Source: Clostridia bacterium
GTDB lineage: Bacteria; Bacillota; Clostridia; Oscillospirales; CAG-272
DNA: 48,945 nucleotides
Reading direction: 5' to 3'
Assembly: GCA_017441005.1 (NCBI GenBank)
Contig: JAFSAM010000060.1
Coordinates: 1 to 48,945, forward strand
This document shows positions 24,240 to 31,643 of the stretch, piece by piece; position 1 is the stretch's first letter, and the number at the start of each line of letters is the position of its first letter. The position numbers and the translations under genes are program-made. A model generated the notes under the pieces. The model had not been told where the DNA came from, made no database searches, and worked only from the letters and a program-made list of their open reading frames with translations.

Positions 24240-26150
24240 TCACCCGATATCGACCTTTACGGGAATTATCTTTTCATCGTTTGACGCAAAGATATAAAAC
24301 CAGCCGTCACTGTAATAGCCTCGTACTCCGTCGGAATAATATACTATTTCTTTCTTGAATATTTCTTCAAACTTTCCGTCACGACAGCTTACCAAGGTGT
24401 ATTTTGAATTAAGCAAAAATCCGATCAGGAAATTATCTTTATCGATATAATAGTCCTTGTAGTTTTGGGAGTAGCCGGGATATGAAGGAGTAATATACTC
24501 CATTTTTTCAAGGTAGGTATCGACCGACACGACTGCATTCTCGGTCTCCTTAAACAGCTCCAGCTTGAAATCCTCCCCTGTTTCACCCACTCCGATTCCG
24601 AGAAGGTAATCGCCTATACGAACCAATGAGCTTGAATATCCCACTATTTCGCCGGTATCCTTATAAGTTATGTTTTTGGGATCCGAAAGATCAAAGCAAA
24701 AAACGGGATCCGTCACCTTTGTTGTTGTTTGTGCTTTAACGACCTTTGCTGTACAAACGTAACACAGATCACCTTCAAATCTTACCGATTGCACAGACTC
24801 GCCCTTTGGCATAAAGCCCTCTATTTTCCCTACGGTCTTCCAGCTATCGGTATCTATGCACAGTACAACGGCATTCCGTTTAATCTCTCCGAAATAATCG
24901 AAATAAGTTTCGTCGGTGATTCTCTTGCTGACTTTCTCGTAATAGTCTGCCGCAATTCGCAATATCCCGTCCTTTTCGCTCATCTGATATCTGCCGTCTA
25001 TATTGCAGTTCAGTTTGGTATCACCCTTGTATTCTATATGTTCTTCATCATAAGAATAGCATATAATATCGGAATAATACCCATTAGTCAGAACTGTTCT
25101 GGAATCGTTAAGATTTTCTTCGTAATAAGAGTAAGCTAAAAATATTTTGTCCCTTGTTACGTAATCGGTGATCGTACTCCGATGTACGGGAGCAAATATC
25201 GTTTTGCAGTCCTTGTATTCAAGGGTAGTTGCATCAAACAGCCAGACGGACGCGTAATTCATTCTCGTTCTCCAGCCGTTGTACCCCATTACCTTGATAT
25301 CCTCGGACGGAATATAACGCTTTTCTCCGTTTATTTCTATATACGGCACATAGGTATCTTTGTTTTCGTAATCTATATCTTTATCATCTTTTTTGGATTG
25401 ATATGCTGTAATGATAAGGGTATTTCCGTACAGTCTTGCGCCCTGTATACTACCTGAAAATACAACCTTGTTTTTTGTCTCAATATTCTTTGCATCGGAC
25501 ACATCAAGCAACCACAATGCCCCTCTGCCGACTTGAATTACGGAATTGCAATCATTTGTCAGCAGTATCTCTCCGACACCGTCGGAACTTGAGCCTACGA
25601 CCTCGCTGTTTTCGCCATCGTATTTTATTACCGATAGCCCCCCTGCACCGTAGTAAGCATATTTATCGGTCAATTTCAGATAGTCGGACTCGATCACCGC
25701 TTCGACCTCGTTGTCGGTCACCTCGATATATGTTTGTTCGGCCGTCGTATTATTACCATCCCCAGAAACAGCAACCCTTTCCGTTGGGTTTTCAAACCAT
25801 TCTTCTCCTCTGATCTTTGAAAGAATATACTTTTCAAAATTATTTTTATAAACAGGGTGAAACATATTCGATACATATTCGCTGTATTGTTTGTCCTGCT
25901 CCATTTCTTTTATAAGCTTATAATACTCATAGTCTTCATATTCAGCCGCTACGTCTTCAAACCAGCTGAATGGCAGGAAAAGCCACAGGCAAAGTGCTGT
26001 CAATGATATAAGCACCACTGCCGCAACAAGTATCGATACTATTCTTTTCGTCTTTCTTTTTTGCTTTCTATCTAAATGCTTAGGGGCGCTTTCTTCGATG
26101 TACTTATCGTCTGCAAGATCGAGTATTTCTGTCATTTTTTCATTTTTCAC
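24240..26150 (-). CDS. membrane-anchored beta-propeller protein, probable ECF anti-sigma/sensor
   Basis: 636 residues. A short cytoplasmic N-terminus (about 1-36; ILDLADDKYIEESAPKH then KRKTKR) is followed by one transmembrane helix (about 37-61). The large outside part matches the secreted beta-propeller family (PF09826 type): its TYIEVTDNEVEAVIESDYLKL block corresponds to the family's VEGVDEADxVKTDG opening, followed by repeated beta-blade segments. The start is GTG, overlapping the sigma-factor stop by 4 nt (GTGA). This coupling, and the DDKYIEE-type segment that I recall at the N-terminus of other Firmicutes ECF-linked membrane proteins, suggest it holds the sigma factor at the membrane. 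There is no zinc-binding anti-sigma domain. Confidence 0.75.
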   Translation of the reverse strand: MKNEKMTEILDLADDKYIEESAPKHLDRKQKRKTKRIVSILVAAVVLISLTALCLWLFLPFSWFEDVAAEYEDYEYYKLIKEMEQDKQYSEYVSNMFHPVYKNNFEKYILSKIRGEEWFENPTERVAVSGDGNNTTAEQTYIEVTDNEVEAVIESDYLKLTDKYAYYGAGGLSVIKYDGENSEVVGSSSDGVGEILLTNDCNSVIQVGRGALWLLDVSDAKNIETKNKVVFSGSIQGARLYGNTLIITAYQSKKDDKDIDYENKDTYVPYIEINGEKRYIPSEDIKVMGYNGWRTRMNYASVWLFDATTLEYKDCKTIFAPVHRSTITDYVTRDKIFLAYSYYEENLNDSRTVLTNGYYSDIICYSYDEEHIEYKGDTKLNCNIDGRYQMSEKDGILRIAADYYEKVSKRITDETYFDYFGEIKRNAVVLCIDTDSWKTVGKIEGFMPKGESVQSVRFEGDLCYVCTAKVVKAQTTTKVTDPVFCFDLSDPKNITYKDTGEIVGYSSSLVRIGDYLLGIGVGETGEDFKLELFKETENAVVSVDTYLEKMEYITPSYPGYSQNYKDYYIDKDNFLIGFLLNSKYTLVSCRDGKFEEIFKKEIVYYSDGVRGYYSDGWFYIFASNDEKIIPVKVDIG

Positions 26151-26701
26151 AGTATGATCCCCTCCTTTTCAAGATGCGTCTTGAATTTTTCTCTGGTTCT
26201 TTTCAGGCTCACTTTTACGTTCGTTTCTGTCATGGAATTTTCAAGAGCTATCTCTTTTATGCTTAGAAAATACCAATATCTTTGGAAAAACACTATTCTT
26301 GTCTTTGGATTTAAGCTCTCCAAAAATCCGTTTACCGCCATTTTCAATGCGATCTCGTCGGCAACGTCGCTTCCTTCGGTCGACGGAATACACTCGTCAA
26401 GCTCGGATATCACAGAAACACATTCGCCCTTTCGCTTTTTCGCATTTGAATGAGCGTATTTCTTTAAAGCAAGATTACGGGTTATCCTTCCCAGAAACGC
26501 AGACAGTCGATGGGGATTTTGCGGCGGGATCGCATTCCACGCATTCAAATACGTATCGTTTACGCACTCCTCGGCATCAAGATCGGAATATAAAATATTG
26601 TAAGCGATCTTGCGGCAGTACCTTCCGTACTTTTCGTTTGTCGCTTCTATAGCTTTCTCTGATCTTTCAAAGTAAAGCTGTATTATATCTTTATCTTCCA
26701 T
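26147..26701 (-). CDS. ECF-type RNA polymerase sigma factor
   Basis: 184 residues with region 2 (YGRYCRKIAYNILYSDLDAEECVNDTYLNAWNAIPP, about 25-60) and region 4 (LNPKTRIVFFQRYWYFLSIKEIALENSMTETNVKVSLKR, about 128-168). Regions 1.1 and 3 are absent, as in ECF factors. GGAGGGG is the ribosome site, 5 nt before the ATG. The promoter upstream (26745-26775) has the ECF-like boxes TGTAACC and GTCTATA, suggesting autoregulation. The coupled downstream propeller protein is the probable partner. Confidence 0.9.
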   Translation of the reverse strand: MEDKDIIQLYFERSEKAIEATNEKYGRYCRKIAYNILYSDLDAEECVNDTYLNAWNAIPPQNPHRLSAFLGRITRNLALKKYAHSNAKKRKGECVSVISELDECIPSTEGSDVADEIALKMAVNGFLESLNPKTRIVFFQRYWYFLSIKEIALENSMTETNVKVSLKRTREKFKTHLEKEGIIL

Positions 26702-26744
26702 ATATTCCCCTCCGTTTTCTGTCTATTTTAAAGGCCTTCACCTA

Positions 26745-26775
26745 TATAGACCCAAAAAACACCAAAAAGGTTACA
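26745..26775 (-). promoter_or_regulatory. ECF-type promoter of the sigma factor operon
   Basis: Minus strand: TGTAACC (26769-26775), 17 bp, GTCTATA (26745-26751). The AAC-containing -35 and GTC-containing -10 are typical of autoregulated ECF promoters, and no sigma-A boxes are seen. Confidence 0.6.
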
Positions 26776-26793
26776 TACTGACAAAACAAAAAA

Positions 26794-27390
26794 TTATTCG
26801 GTTATATAGCTTATTCCCTCAATCAAAGCCTCGTACGGCAGCATACTGTTTGCATAAGTCACAAGATATCCCTCACTGTCTATAAACCAGGTTGTCGGAT
26901 ATCCCGTTATATAGTAACTGTATACCGCTTCCCCTCTTGTATCGAATACAACGGGAAAAGTAAAACCGTTCTCCTCTAAATACTCCTTAGCGATGTCGAC
27001 GGTTTCCCTTACTCCGTCGGTAGCGTTTACCATCAAAAACTGTACGTCGGGATACTCCTTGTATGCCCTTTCAAAATCGGGCATCTCTTCCTTACAGTAG
27101 TAGCACCACGTTGCCCAGAAATTCATAACTATGGGCTTTCCGAAGTAGTCTGATAATTTTACCTCCTCGCCATTTTCGTTTATAACCGTAAAATCGGGTG
27201 CCATCATTCTGCCGTCGTTCTCTGTGTTTTCGTTATTATCGTTTGTTTGCTCCTCTCCGTTTAAAGCGGGCGGATCGGCAAAAGTATCGGGAGCATATTT
27301 TTCGCTCAATATTCCGTATCCCCATACAGCAGCGCAAAAAAATACTACTGCCAATAATAATATCACAGCTAATTTAATCTTCTTATTCAT
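26794..27390 (-). CDS. TlpA/ResA-type membrane-anchored thioredoxin-like protein
   Basis: 198 residues: N-terminal membrane anchor (about 5-25), an acidic Asn/Glu linker, then a thioredoxin fold (about 65-198) opening APDFTVINENGEEVKLSDYFGKP. The redox motif is WCYYC in FWATWCYYCKEEMP; the cis-Pro loop is GYPTTWFID. It reduces disulfides outside the membrane using electrons from CcdA. The start is ATG 27388-27390, since GGAGG lies 5 nt upstream; the longer frame begins inside the ccdA 3' region. It lies 16 nt after ccdA. No cytochrome c or haem-ligation genes are nearby, so the target thiols are unknown. Confidence 0.88.
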   Translation of the reverse strand: MNKKIKLAVILLLAVVFFCAAVWGYGILSEKYAPDTFADPPALNGEEQTNDNNENTENDGRMMAPDFTVINENGEEVKLSDYFGKPIVMNFWATWCYYCKEEMPDFERAYKEYPDVQFLMVNATDGVRETVDIAKEYLEENGFTFPVVFDTRGEAVYSYYITGYPTTWFIDSEGYLVTYANSMLPYEALIEGISYITE

Positions 27391-27406
27391 ATTTTCCTCC
27401 GTTTCA

Positions 27407-28072
27407 TCAAGCAAGAACTGTCAATGCTCTGCCCAAAACTCCTGTCATCATCAATACACCGACCAATATAAGCAAGCATCCGCACACAATATTTATAACT
27501 CTGTAATGCCTTTTTACAAAGTCAAATGCGCTCTTCAAGCGGTCAATAAGCAATGCGCTTACAACAAACGGTATGCCGAGACCGAGCGAATACAGCAAAA
27601 GCATAATTATGCCCGAAAGTACCTTTCCCTCGACAGAAGCAAGCATTAAAGCCGAGCCTAAAAAAGCACCGACACAGGGGGTCCAGCCGATCGAAAAAAC
27701 TATTCCGAACAGTATTGACGATATAAAGCCCATATTGCTTACGTCGCCTTTGTTGCTTATTCCCTTAAAAATGTTGAATTTTAATATTCCCGTATAATTC
27801 AGACCGAACACGATTACTACCAAGCCCGTCACTATATTTACAAATGTCCTGTATTCCTTCAAAAAGCTGCCAACACTTCCCGCCAACGCGCCCATACACA
27901 CAAACACTGCGGTGAAGCCCAAAACAAAGCCCAAAGAATTTTTGATGGTTTTTGCCCTATTTGCCTCTCCGCCTGCAAAATACGAAATATATATCGGAAG
28001 CATCGGCAACAAGCAAGGCGATATAAACGTTATTATTCCCTCTAAAAAAGTTATCAAATATTGCAAAAGCAT
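27407..28072 (-). CDS. ccdA: CcdA-type thiol:disulfide interchange membrane protein
   Basis: 221 residues, six predicted transmembrane helices, DsbD/CcdA family. It passes electrons from cytoplasmic thioredoxin across the membrane to the TlpA-like partner. The conserved cysteines are in FISPCLLPMLPIYISY (helix 1) and IGWTPCVGAFLGSA (helix 4). The start is ATG 28070-28072: AAGGAG lies 4-5 nt upstream. The frame is open for 20 more codons, but these lack a ribosome site and would run into the promoter. First gene of the pair. Confidence 0.9.
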   Translation of the reverse strand: MLLQYLITFLEGIITFISPCLLPMLPIYISYFAGGEANRAKTIKNSLGFVLGFTAVFVCMGALAGSVGSFLKEYRTFVNIVTGLVVIVFGLNYTGILKFNIFKGISNKGDVSNMGFISSILFGIVFSIGWTPCVGAFLGSALMLASVEGKVLSGIIMLLLYSLGLGIPFVVSALLIDRLKSAFDFVKRHYRVINIVCGCLLILVGVLMMTGVLGRALTVLA

Positions 28073-28103
28073 TTCTCTCCTTTTCATATTCTTTTCTAAA
28101 ACA

Positions 28104-28132
28104 ATATTATCATATATTTTTTTATTATTCAA
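28104..28132 (-). promoter_or_regulatory. sigma-A promoter of ccdA-tlpA
   Basis: TTGAAT (28127-28132) and TAATAT (28104-28109), 17-bp spacer on the minus strand. Confidence 0.65.
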
Positions 28133-28155
28133 CCTTTTTTACGTTAAAAACATTG

Positions 28156-28184
28156 TTGACACCCAAAGACAAAAATGATATACT
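28156..28184 (+). promoter_or_regulatory. sigma-A promoter of the zinc-ribbon/DUF4177 gene pair
   Basis: TTGACA (28156-28161) and TATACT (28179-28184), 17-bp spacer. Confidence 0.8.
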
Positions 28185-28242
28185 CAAGAGTGAGCAGTAA
28201 TATCTGCCAAATAATTACGCTAATGTTTTGGAGGACATTTCT

Positions 28243-28605
28243 ATGTTTTGTACATCTTGCGGAGCAAATCTCCCCGAAGGTACTGCCTTTTGCACCGTAT
28301 GCGGTGCTAAGCTCGCTCCCATTCAAGGCTTTACTCCCCCTTCACAATCATCGAATCAAGGAATGAATTTTGACTTTGACACCAATACCGCTTCAGAAGC
28401 ATCCTCTGCTCGCTTTGAGTACAAGATCCTTTCTCAAAAGGATAAGTGGTTTTCGGGTAAATTCGATCCCGTCTTGCTCGAGCAGGCGATCAACGCCTAC
28501 GCACAGCAGGGCTGGCGTGTGATAGGATGCGCTACTGCCGATATTCCCGGCTTCGGAGGTCCGAGACAGGAGTTTATCACCCTACTTGAAAGAGAGGTAA
28601 AATAA
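28243..28605 (+). CDS. zinc-ribbon protein with DUF4177-like domain
   Basis: 120 residues. The N-terminus is a classic double-CxxC zinc ribbon (CTSCGANLPEGTAFCTVCGAKL, residues 3-24). A Ser/Asn/Thr-rich linker leads to a C-terminal domain (FEYKILSQKDKWFSGKFDPVLLEQAINAYAQQGWRVIG) with the pattern of DUF4177, a small alpha/beta fold of unknown role. The start is ATG 28243 because GGAGG lies 8 nt upstream. Its stop overlaps the next ATG (TAATG). Confidence 0.8.
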   Translation: MFCTSCGANLPEGTAFCTVCGAKLAPIQGFTPPSQSSNQGMNFDFDTNTASEASSARFEYKILSQKDKWFSGKFDPVLLEQAINAYAQQGWRVIGCATADIPGFGGPRQEFITLLEREVK

Positions 28606-28916
28606 TGGCATTCGTCACTATGCACGAGGGTATTGTCTTTATCGAAGGCGATCACCCCAGAGCGACCAAATATTACTCCGCTGAAACACGTGTCGGCGGA
28701 TTCGGTGCACAGCTCCGTAATCTTAACGACCTCAAAAGCATTATGGCGCAAACCGCACGTGCAAACGGCTGTAACTGTGTCGTAAACTTCAGTTACGGTC
28801 AAAAGTCAAAGCTCATCGCTATCGACGACGTAGCCTTTGTCGGAAACGGCTTTTATGCTGTTCTCTCCCCGCAGGACTATAACGCGATCGTCAGTCAGCT
28901 TTCGGGTAACAGATGA
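28605..28916 (+). CDS. small conserved-looking protein, function unknown
   Basis: 103 residues, no signal peptide or membrane segment. The central part AQTARANGCNCVVNFSYGQKSK vaguely recalls the YbjQ-type fold (GANAVV motif), but I do not assign it. It is translationally coupled to the DUF4177 gene (TAATG overlap), so the two probably act together. A strong terminator follows. Confidence 0.6.
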   Translation: MAFVTMHEGIVFIEGDHPRATKYYSAETRVGGFGAQLRNLNDLKSIMAQTARANGCNCVVNFSYGQKSKLIAIDDVAFVGNGFYAVLSPQDYNAIVSQLSGNR

Positions 28917-28922
28917 TTATCT

Positions 28923-28967
28923 AAAAAAACAAAAAAGTATGCATCTCTGCATACTTTTTGTTTTTTT
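28923..28967. terminator. bidirectional terminator
   Basis: A long stem built on AAAAAGTATGCA / TGCATACTTTTT with loop TCTC and outer A and T runs, between the gene ending at 28916 and the convergent hdr-frd operon ending at 28966. Confidence 0.9.
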
Positions 28968-29310
28968 ACTGTATTTTTCCTTCGTCTCTGAGCTTGTCGA
29001 GCTTGGTGTTGCGGAAATAGAGCGCAACGTCGATGGATATCTCGATGAAGTTCAGTACGTAGAAGAAGAAGCCGAGGTAAAATACGAATGCTCCGAAGCC
29101 GCCTGTTGTGGGATAACCGAGCGAACATACCTGAATTATCTTTCTTGCGATTCCGAATGCGTAACCGACAAGCAAGAACACCTCAAAAAACAGTGACTTT
29201 CCCTTTGCAGTTCTTGATATGAGAGATTTACGGATGGATACCGGCCAGGAAAGACCGAAGCAGAATATTGTGAGAGCCTCGAAAAGCTCTGTCAAAAGAT
29301 GAAGATCCAT
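28966..29310 (-). CDS. small membrane protein at the end of the hdr-flx-frd operon
   Basis: 114 residues with about three hydrophobic helices (near 8-25, 42-60, 73-98). The segment SWPVSIRKSLISRTAKGKSLFF has the look of a PQ-loop/SemiSWEET-type half transporter, in which a Pro and a Lys/Ser-rich loop follow helix 1. It is not a cytochrome b or quinone anchor: no His ligand pairs are seen. It lies 17 nt after the fumarate reductase flavoprotein gene with its own GGAG site, so it is co-transcribed. It may anchor the complex or move a dicarboxylate; both are guesses. Confidence 0.65.
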   Translation of the reverse strand: MDLHLLTELFEALTIFCFGLSWPVSIRKSLISRTAKGKSLFFEVFLLVGYAFGIARKIIQVCSLGYPTTGGFGAFVFYLGFFFYVLNFIEISIDVALYFRNTKLDKLRDEGKIQ

Positions 29311-29327
29311 AGTTTGGTACTCCTATA

Positions 29328-30938
29328 TTATAAATATTTTTTTGCTCTGTTTGTATAGTCGGGGAGAAGCTTGGGAGAAACTGCGTTTGTTTCGATCTTT
29401 GCATCCCTGATCTCTTTTTCGAACTTTTCGATGTGGCTGAGTGTAAGCTTACCTACAGTCGTTTCCTTCGCTTTTGCCGCCGCAGACTGTCCCGCAGAAC
29501 GTCCGAACACGATTATATCAAGCAAAGAGTTGCCCATAAGTCTGTTCTTGCCGTGGATTCCGCCTACTGCCTCGCCGGCAACAAAGAGGTTTTCTACGTT
29601 TGTCGTCATACAGTCGGGAGTAATATCAAGACCGCCGTTCTGGTAATGGAGAGTCGGATAAATAAGAATAGGCTCCTTGCGGATATCGATTCCGTACTGA
29701 CCGAACATTCTCATCATTGCGGGGATTCTCGCCTCGATCGTGCCCTCGCCGCCTATCTTTTCGATCATAGGCGTATCGAGCCATACAGCAAGGCCGTTTC
29801 CTGTATCAATGCCGTTTCCTCTTTCGAGACATTCGCGAATGACCGATGCCGCGGTTACGTCACGTGTCTCAAGAGGATGCATAAACACCTCGCCGTTCTT
29901 GTTTACAAGCTTCGCTCCGAGCGATCTGACCTTTTCGGTAACAAGTGCGCCGAAGATCTGCTCGGGGAATGCCGCACCCGTTGGGTGATACTGGAGTGTT
30001 TCGGCATACATAAGCTTAGCACCCACTCTGTAACCGAGAACAAGTCCGTCCGCCGTTGCACCGTAGTGGTTGGAGGTCGGGAAGCCCTGATAATGCATAC
30101 GTCCCGCACCGCCCGTTGCGATAATAACAGTCTTTGCCTTTGCAACGTAAAGCTCTTTGGTTTCCATATTCATAAGGACGGCGCCCGATGCCTTGCCGTT
30201 TTCATCAAGTATAAGCTCGATTGCCGCAGTGAAATCAACAACGGGGATCTGACGGTTCAAAACCTCGTCTCTGAGTGTTCTCATGATCTCGGCACCCGAA
30301 TAGTCCTTTGCCGCGTGCATTCTCTTTCTCGAGGTGCCGCCGCCGTGGGTAGTGATCATATTTCCGTCTTTATCCTTGTCAAACTCGACACCGAGGTTTG
30401 AAAGCCACTGAATAGCCTCGGGTGCATCGCATACAAGCTTGCTTAAAAGCTCTCTCTTTGCCGCAAAGTGACCGCCGCCGAATGCGTCGACAAAGTGAAT
30501 TGCGGGCGAATCGTTCGGCTTATCGGCAGCCTGAATGCCGCCCTCTGCCATCATTGTGTTTGCATCACCGATACGGAGCTTGGTTACGATCATAACGTTT
30601 GCTCCCGCCTCGTGCGCCTCGATTGCCGCAGAAGAACCTGCTCCGCCACCGCCTATTACAAGCACGTCTACGTCATAATCGGGAGATTCAAGATCAACTG
30701 CATCAGCAGTAATTCTGCTGTGCGCCTGAAGCATTTCCGCAAGCTCGTGAGGAACCTTGTCGCCCTTGTTTGCGCCAATCTTCAGCTCGCTGAATTCTTC
30801 TTTCTTATAGTCGGGATGGAATGCCGCAAGGAGGTCTTCCTTTTGTTTTGCCGTCATTCTGACGGGCTCATACGCTATATTTTTGTCTCTTGCCGCTTCA
30901 ACCGCAGCTAAAGATTCTTTGAAGTTTTCTGAATACAT
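29328..30938 (-). CDS. fumarate reductase/succinate dehydrogenase-type flavoprotein subunit, non-covalent FAD type
   Basis: 536 residues. About 90 extra N-terminal residues precede the FAD Rossmann motif VLVIGGGGAGSSAA (94-104). Active-site blocks of the FrdA/SdhA family are present: LQYHPTGA, LETRDVTAASVIREC (catalytic Arg region) and HGKNRLMGNSLLDIIVFGRSAG. The His that binds FAD covalently in E. coli FrdA (SHTVAAEGG) is Asn127 here (ANTMMAEGG), so FAD must be non-covalent, as in soluble fumarate reductases, thiol:fumarate reductase and L-aspartate oxidase. There is no signal peptide, so it is cytoplasmic. The gene sits 17 nt after its iron-sulfur partner. The reaction direction, probably fumarate to succinate, is inferred from the anaerobic electron-bifurcation context. 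Confidence 0.88.
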   Translation of the reverse strand: MYSENFKESLAAVEAARDKNIAYEPVRMTAKQKEDLLAAFHPDYKKEEFSELKIGANKGDKVPHELAEMLQAHSRITADAVDLESPDYDVDVLVIGGGGAGSSAAIEAHEAGANVMIVTKLRIGDANTMMAEGGIQAADKPNDSPAIHFVDAFGGGHFAAKRELLSKLVCDAPEAIQWLSNLGVEFDKDKDGNMITTHGGGTSRKRMHAAKDYSGAEIMRTLRDEVLNRQIPVVDFTAAIELILDENGKASGAVLMNMETKELYVAKAKTVIIATGGAGRMHYQGFPTSNHYGATADGLVLGYRVGAKLMYAETLQYHPTGAAFPEQIFGALVTEKVRSLGAKLVNKNGEVFMHPLETRDVTAASVIRECLERGNGIDTGNGLAVWLDTPMIEKIGGEGTIEARIPAMMRMFGQYGIDIRKEPILIYPTLHYQNGGLDITPDCMTTNVENLFVAGEAVGGIHGKNRLMGNSLLDIIVFGRSAGQSAAAKAKETTVGKLTLSHIEKFEKEIRDAKIETNAVSPKLLPDYTNRAKKYL

Positions 30939-30955
30939 TGTGCTTTCCCTCCCCC

Positions 30956-31630
30956 TTATTTCTCGATCTCACGGGTGTTGTAGAGCTCTTTCAATTCATC
31001 GATCGGCTTCTGCATAAGAGCCTCGATCAATTCATTGAAATCACCGTTTTTGATCTCTTTTACTCTGTCTTCGAGGTGACCGCATCCGGGAGCTAAATAC
31101 TTGCCGTTTATTCTTCTTGCAAGCATCGCAACCTGCGGATGTGAAATACCTGCGGGACATCTCGACGAGCATACTCCGCACATTACGCAGTCAAACGAAA
31201 GATCGGCGCACTTTTCAAAATCGCCTCTCTGCGCATAAGCTATGTACTGCATTACGTTAAGTCCCTGAGTACAGCTCTTCGTGCAGGCATTACAGCCGAC
31301 ACAAGCGTATATCTCGGGATAAAGCTGCATCATAACAGCTTCTGTCGCGGGTATCTTTTCTACGTCGTATACCTGCTTTACAAGCGGGAAGAAAGGCAGT
31401 GTCGCAATATACATATTGTCCTCTACCTTGGTCTGACAAGCGAGACAAGCCTTGAGCTCTCTGTCTCCCTTGATCCTGTAAATGGTGGCACAAGCACCGC
31501 AGAAGCCGTTTCGGCATCCGCATCCGCGTACCAGCTGGTATCCCGCATATTCCATCGCGGTCATGATCGTCAGATTTTCGGGAACGGAATACTTTTTCCC
31601 GAAAAGAAATATATTTACCATATTTTCCAT
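30956..31630 (-). CDS. fumarate-reductase-type iron-sulfur subunit ([2Fe-2S] plus two [4Fe-4S])
   Basis: 224 residues. An N-terminal plant-type ferredoxin domain carries cysteines in RGCGCRNGFCGACATIYR and LKACLAC. A C-terminal alpha-helical ferredoxin domain has two complete four-Cys motifs, CVGCNACTKSC and CVMCGVCSSRC. E. coli FrdB instead has one [4Fe-4S] and one [3Fe-4S]; the present set is closer to the N-terminal half of archaeal TfrB. It should wire HdrBC or HdrA to the flavoprotein. The start is ATG 31628-31630, 8 nt after GGAG; the longer frame runs back into flxA and has no ribosome site. Confidence 0.82.
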   Translation of the reverse strand: MENMVNIFLFGKKYSVPENLTIMTAMEYAGYQLVRGCGCRNGFCGACATIYRIKGDRELKACLACQTKVEDNMYIATLPFFPLVKQVYDVEKIPATEAVMMQLYPEIYACVGCNACTKSCTQGLNVMQYIAYAQRGDFEKCADLSFDCVMCGVCSSRCPAGISHPQVAMLARRINGKYLAPGCGHLEDRVKEIKNGDFNELIEALMQKPIDELKELYNTREIEK

Positions 31631-31643
31631 ATCTTTTTCTCCT

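Noticed and set aside
28966-29310. Cytochrome b/FrdC-type membrane anchor of fumarate reductase
   Set aside because: Only about three helices and no suitable His ligands; the sequence is closer to PQ-loop proteins.
29433-30401. 322-codon open frame antisense to frdA
   Set aside because: Shadow of a conserved flavoprotein gene with an improbable Cys/His/Arg-rich composition.
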